From: Actinomycetota bacterium
GTDB lineage: Bacteria; Actinomycetota; Acidimicrobiia; Spongiisociales; UBA5794
Direction of reading: 5' to 3'
Assembly (NCBI GenBank): GCA_013151445.1
Contig: JAADIG010000062.1
Coordinates: 1-43,080 of the forward strand
DNA: 43,080 bases
Shown here: positions 39,451 to 43,080 of the stretch, in pieces
Numbering within the stretch: position 1 is the stretch's first letter
Layout of the letters: every line of letters starts with the position of its first letter
Made by a program: the position numbers and the translations under genes
Notes under the pieces: generated by a model
The model's database searches: none
The model's input: the letters and a program-made list of their open reading frames with translations, nothing else
What the model was told of the DNA's origin: nothing

Positions 39451-40404
39451 TTACGGTGCCCACGCCGCCGGTGCCATGCCAGCAATCACCGCTTGCCCAT
39501 CTTCAATGTCGAAGAAGACCAGCCATGTCCACCAGTCGAGGCCAGTGAAGCTCGGATCATCACCCGGGTCAAAGAACGATACAAAGTGGAAGTTCTGGAA
39601 CGGAACCGGAATGGCGGCCTCCGGTGGGAATGGCCCGCCACCACCGATTAGCACGTCATCGAGCAGCGTCTGTGCATCGTTCGGGAGATCGTCATAGACA
39701 CTCAGATAGGTGTCACCAACCGCTTGTGCAAAGGTCCGGTCAACACAAGCCATACACCCAGTTGACGACCACGTTACGATATCGGCGCTCGACATGATGG
39801 TCTGCAGGTCAGCCCTGGAGTAGTGGCGTAGTTCGTCGTCGAAGTAGATCACACTCAGACCGCGCCGTGACATTGGATCAGAAATGTCTCCGCCGGTCGA
39901 CATCAAGTCGCCGAGTTCGACCATTCTCCCCAAGGTATCCATGGCGACGTCAATTTCTTGAGTCGTGTATTGGGGTGTCAGGAAGTAGGCGTTCACCCAC
40001 CCTCCGGTCTCGAACGATGCCAACTCGACCCACCTACTCGATCCGACTGTTTCGAAACGACCGGTCAGAGCAAGATCGCGCTCCGTTGGTGGTGCAGCTG
40101 CCACGATTGGGTTACCCACACCAGGGCCGCTGCGAATATTCAGAACGTCATCAGCGGTTACCAGGACAACCGCCCACAGGCGGTCCTGTAGCAGCGGGTC
40201 AACCTGGGCAGGCTCTGACGTGGTCGTTGTCGGACCGGTGGTTGTAGTCGTGACGGGTGCCACCGTCGTGGATGTGGTCGTGGTAGTAAGAGGAACGGCC
40301 GAGGTCGTCGTCGTAACTACCGGGGCGGTCGTCGTGCTGGATGCTCCCCCACCACAGCTTGCACCGACAAGTGCAAGCACGATGGCCGCTATCACTTTCT
40401 TCAT
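39451..40404 (-). CDS. SH3b-domain lipoprotein with Thr-rich linker
   Basis: A 317-residue lipoprotein from the ATG at 40404: signal peptide MKKVIAAIVLALVGASC with lipid Cys at residue 17, a long Thr/Val-rich linker to about residue 66, then a bacterial SH3-like domain (VLNIRSGPGVGNPIVAAAP, SSRWVELASFETGGWVNAYFL) and a C-terminal part of about 170 residues that I do not recognise (GLSVIYFDDELRHYSRADLQ, a Cys pair GCMACVDR, WWTWLVFFDIEDGQ). SH3b domains usually bind cell wall. The C-terminus could be an enzyme or a ligand domain. GAGAGAG is before the ATG. The frame to 40584 is not needed. Confidence 0.85.
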   Translation of the reverse strand: MKKVIAAIVLALVGASCGGGASSTTTAPVVTTTTSAVPLTTTTTSTTVAPVTTTTTGPTTTTSEPAQVDPLLQDRLWAVVLVTADDVLNIRSGPGVGNPIVAAAPPTERDLALTGRFETVGSSRWVELASFETGGWVNAYFLTPQYTTQEIDVAMDTLGRMVELGDLMSTGGDISDPMSRRGLSVIYFDDELRHYSRADLQTIMSSADIVTWSSTGCMACVDRTFAQAVGDTYLSVYDDLPNDAQTLLDDVLIGGGGPFPPEAAIPVPFQNFHFVSFFDPGDDPSFTGLDWWTWLVFFDIEDGQAVIAGMAPAAWAP

Positions 40405-40630
40405 GGGACTCTCTCTTCGGAATTGGGATATGTTTTCACCGTCTGTCGACGGAATACATGCTTCACGACACTCGTGTTGCACTATCGACATACCTGGAAG
40501 ACACCCGAACCGATTCTTTCTTACACCTTCCACAGGGATTGCTCCGCCGACACAGCAAACTATCGAGATCGAACGGTCCCCCATGTCACTAATGTGTTCA
40601 TACCAACCTCTTCAACAGGAGCACGATCCG

Positions 40631-41137
40631 ATGGCCAACCAATATCAGAGCGCGCCCGAGGTCAGCATCGATCTCGGCAAAACCTACACCGCGACTCTCG
40701 ACACGAATCATGGCATGATCACGATCGAGTTTGACCCGGTAAGGTCGCCAACGGCTGTCAACAACTTCGTGTTCCTTGCCAGGGAAGGGTTCTACGACGG
40801 CGTCATTTTTCACCGCGTCGTTCCCGGCTTCGTTGTCCAGGGAGGCGACCCGACGGGAACCGGAACCGGTGGACCCGGTTATAAGTTCCGCGATGAGCTC
40901 GAAGGTAGCGGGAAGTACGCTCGTGGGGTTGTCGCAATGGCAAACGCCGGACCGAACACCAACGGCTCCCAGTTCTTCATTTGTCTTGACAACGTCGGCC
41001 TCCCGCATGCTTACACCATCTTCGGAACCGTAACCGATGGCATGGAGGCCGTTGATGCGATCGCCGCTGCGCCTCGTCGCGGCGAGCGTCCCACAGAGGA
41101 CTGCACCATCAACTCGGTGACCATCAACGAGTCCTAA
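40631..41137 (+). CDS. cyclophilin-type peptidyl-prolyl isomerase
   Basis: A 168-residue cytosolic cyclophilin: TLDTNHGMITIEFDPVRSP, VIFHRVVPGFVVQGGDPTGT with the catalytic Arg in FHRV, YARGVVAMANAGPNTNGSQF with the conserved Asn-Gly-Ser-Gln-Phe, and HAYTIFGTVTDGMEAVDAIA. It speeds Pro isomerisation in folding. Start at 40631 because AGGAG lies about nine bases upstream and the family begins there; the long frame back to 40220 runs antisense to the lipoprotein. It diverges from that lipoprotein and is followed by a hairpin. Confidence 0.93.
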   Translation: MANQYQSAPEVSIDLGKTYTATLDTNHGMITIEFDPVRSPTAVNNFVFLAREGFYDGVIFHRVVPGFVVQGGDPTGTGTGGPGYKFRDELEGSGKYARGVVAMANAGPNTNGSQFFICLDNVGLPHAYTIFGTVTDGMEAVDAIAAAPRRGERPTEDCTINSVTINES

Positions 41138-41238
41138 AACACCGGGACTCGGGGTTTCGGTCGACTGACACCGCACCCCAGGCGGATCACAACAATCTCC
41201 TGGTCGCTGTCGCCCAGCGAGACATTCGGGCCTACACT

Positions 41239-41275
41239 TTGGTTGGGACGGGTGTTTTACGCACGTCCCAACCAA
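41239..41275. terminator. 12-bp-stem hairpin after the cyclophilin gene
   Basis: TTGGTTGGGACG and CGTCCCAACCAA are perfect inverse arms around a 13-base loop. It sits about 100 bases after the cyclophilin stop and 87 bases before the sensor gene, so it is a candidate terminator or a regulatory dyad. Confidence 0.5.
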
Positions 41276-41362
41276 CACCAACACGACGAGGCGGCAACTA
41301 GGCCAGCCATGCACTGGTCGAACCGGCGTTAACTCCACGCTGTGTGCGCCGATAGGTTCACT

Positions 41363-43080
41363 ATGGAATCAGCGACGACGACTGACCTGTTCGGGTTTGT
41401 TCACCGGGCCGGTACGGAACGTTCACGCGCACGGATCCTCGCGGAACTGAGCCGACTCATTGGAGATCGACTCTCAGCCCATCGCGTGACTGTGTACGCC
41501 CTCGAAGACGAGGGCCTCGTTCCGCTCGTCTCGGAGTACTCGTCCGGCGAGACCGATGTGCCACAGTTTGCTACGTTTCGCGGGACACGGGTGCTGGCGA
41601 AGTCAAAGTTGGCGGCGAGGCTCCGTGCGGGCGCCGATGTGCTGCTAATCGACAACCCTCCCGATGTGCTACCCACAAGAATCGTGGACGCACTGGGCAT
41701 TCAGCCCTTCCTGGTTGCCGCGCTACGCAGCGACTCACAGTTCCTGGGTGCCTTGGTCGTCGAAGGTGATTTCGGAGATCTCACCGCCCAACAAGATGAG
41801 ATTCGCACGCTGGCGGCGGTTGTCGCGTTGACGCTACAAACATCACTGACGTCGGAACGGGCACGCGAGCGGGCACGCGAAACCGAAGCGCTGCTCGAGG
41901 TCGGGGCGGTGCTCACGGAATCCACAAGCGTTACCGAGGTTCTCGCCGCGGTCGCTCGAAACTCTGCCCGGATCTGCGGGTTTGAACGCTGTTCAATTCT
42001 TACCATGGACGAGACCGGTCAGCTCGTGCCCGTGATGAGCCAGTTCGCCGACGGGCATGTTGAACCGGAGCTTTGGGAGCGATTCCGGGTGACCCGTCAC
42101 GACCTACCGGCCGCCCTGCAGGTTATCGAATCCGGCGAACCCGCCATCTTTAGCGAACCAGAAGCACACCCGGAACTCATTCCCTCGCAATGGGTAGAAC
42201 CGTTCGGTATCAGATCGATGCTGCTGGTCCCCTTGATCGCATGGGAAGAGCGCTTCGGGGTGCTCGTCCTCGACCACAGGGAACGACACACGATCGGACC
42301 GGATCGGATTCGGATCGCAATGGCGGTCGCTGCTCAGGGTGCCGCCGCCATCGGCATTAGCAGGCTTCTCGAACGCGAGGGGCAGAGCCGAAGACGTGCC
42401 GAAGAAACGTTGCTCAACCTGCGTGCCCGAGAAGCGCAACAGGCCGCGGTGGCCTCCATCAGCCAACTGGCACTGACCGCACCGAATCTGACACACTTGA
42501 TGGACAGGGCAGTGCGGGTGCTTGCAACGATTCTGGATGTGGCCTGTGTGAAGGTCCTCGCACTCCAGCCGAATGATGACAGTTTCCTTCTGACATCGGG
42601 AGTTGGTTGGGACGAAGGTCTCGTCGGAACCACCGTGATCGAAACGGGCGCGGGTTCCCAGGCCGGGTACACCCTGTCGGCCTTCGCACCGGTGATAGTC
42701 GAGGACCTCGCCACCGAAACACGTTTCGCGGGTCCCGATCTCCTGACCAACCACGAGATAGTGAGCGGTGTCAGTGTTGTCATCGGGGGACGTGACAAAC
42801 CGTACGGCGTTCTCGGTGTGCACACCACCGTCCCACGTGAGTTCACCCCCGAAGACGTCGACTTCTTGCAATCGATGGCCAACGTGCTGGCCAGCGCCGT
42901 CGAGCGCGACCGCGGGGAGAACGCCGTCCTCGAAAGCGAAGAGAGATTGCAGGCAATTCTCGACTCGGCGAGTGATGCGATCATCTCGATGGACGAAGAC
43001 CTCAGGATTGTTCTCTTCAACCAGCATGCATGCGACACGTTCGGGTACACACCCGAGGAGGCCCTGGGCCAGACTCTCGA
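41363..43080 (+). CDS. multi-GAF and PAS sensor protein, 3' end beyond window
   Basis: The frame runs from the ATG at 41363 to the window end without a stop (572 codons seen). The translation has a first GAF-like region (about residues 15-165), a second (about 175-335, RICGFERCSILTMDETGQLV and SMLLVPLIAWEERFGVLVLD), a linker coiled coil (LLEREGQSRRRAEETLLNLR) and a third, clear GAF domain (about 365-515, VEDLATETRFAG, YGVLGVHTTVPREFTPEDVD). A PAS domain begins near 525 (LQAILDSASDAIISMDEDLR). The output domain is cut off; a histidine kinase, GGDEF or phosphatase are all possible. It has no membrane segment so far, so it senses a cytosolic signal. No ribosome site before the ATG; leaderless is possible. 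Confidence 0.85.
   Translation, partial: MESATTTDLFGFVHRAGTERSRARILAELSRLIGDRLSAHRVTVYALEDEGLVPLVSEYSSGETDVPQFATFRGTRVLAKSKLAARLRAGADVLLIDNPPDVLPTRIVDALGIQPFLVAALRSDSQFLGALVVEGDFGDLTAQQDEIRTLAAVVALTLQTSLTSERARERARETEALLEVGAVLTESTSVTEVLAAVARNSARICGFERCSILTMDETGQLVPVMSQFADGHVEPELWERFRVTRHDLPAALQVIESGEPAIFSEPEAHPELIPSQWVEPFGIRSMLLVPLIAWEERFGVLVLDHRERHTIGPDRIRIAMAVAAQGAAAIGISRLLEREGQSRRRAEETLLNLRAREAQQAAVASISQLALTAPNLTHLMDRAVRVLATILDVACVKVLALQPNDDSFLLTSGVGWDEGLVGTTVIETGAGSQAGYTLSAFAPVIVEDLATETRFAGPDLLTNHEIVSGVSVVIGGRDKPYGVLGVHTTVPREFTPEDVDFLQSMANVLASAVERDRGENAVLESEERLQAILDSASDAIISMDEDLRIVLFNQHACDTFGYTPEEALGQTL

Overview
This is about 43 kb of compact chromosomal DNA of roughly 60% GC. It carries 37 protein genes, complete or cut by the window edges, plus one doubtful 20-codon ORF, on both strands. 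There is no rRNA, tRNA, transposase, integrase, phage gene or CRISPR array. The gene families point to a free-living, aerobic actinobacterium, most likely an Acidimicrobiia-type lineage: DUF427, ECF42 with its YCII/DGPF partner, an FadE-type acyl-CoA dehydrogenase, DM13, lipoproteins with long Thr/Pro linkers, and several starts with a TANNNT box just upstream and no ribosome binding site. The lineage is an inference; there is no marker gene here.

Layout. 1-3763: the end of an alpha/beta hydrolase, an aminotransferase IV/sulfotransferase pair with overlapping ends, an unknown protein and a double-DUF427 protein. 3950-10457: a DUF885 predicted metallohydrolase, an ECF sigma factor translationally coupled to an alkyltransferase with Ada zinc domain in reversed order, a class V aminotransferase overlapping an alpha/beta hydrolase, and a zinc-ribbon protein with a restriction-endonuclease-like N-terminus. 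10437-12680: an iodotyrosine-deiodinase-like flavoprotein, diverging from a run of DUF2892 protein, membrane thioredoxin, ECF sigma and a frameshifted zinc anti-sigma. 12839-15771: PhoU-like and Na/Pi cotransporter genes, a 14-bp tandem repeat and a second sulfotransferase. 15772-16179 is the only long gene-poor stretch; it holds two inverted repeats and a possible 20-codon ORF. 16180-21537: a heterodimeric ABC exporter and an orphan histidine kinase with sensor domains behind the kinase. 21515-24527: an FKBP lipoprotein, a membrane-bound ECF sigma factor with a built-in zinc anti-sigma-like motif and outer domain, and a repeat-rich surface protein. 24709-29032: HisC-like aminotransferase, fused E1 and E2 of a 2-oxoacid dehydrogenase. 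29022-30718: ECF42 sigma and YCII protein. 30921-33372: a secreted protein and an acyl-CoA dehydrogenase. 33406-37395: a zinc uptake locus split over a divergent Zur box, plus YihY/BrkB. 37392-43080: DM13 protein, DEAD-box helicase, SH3b lipoprotein, cyclophilin and the start of a multi-GAF/PAS sensor.

Four ECF-type sigma factors, each with a different control arrangement (coupled DNA-repair protein, separate anti-sigma, fused membrane anti-sigma-like part, ECF42 C-terminal repeat domain), and two large orphan sensors make this a signalling-rich region. The best leads are the ECF/reversed-Ada operon, the one-piece membrane sigma factor next to a surface protein, and a family of long perfect hairpins that share outer arms but not inner arms. 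The broken anti-sigma gene should be checked for assembly error first.
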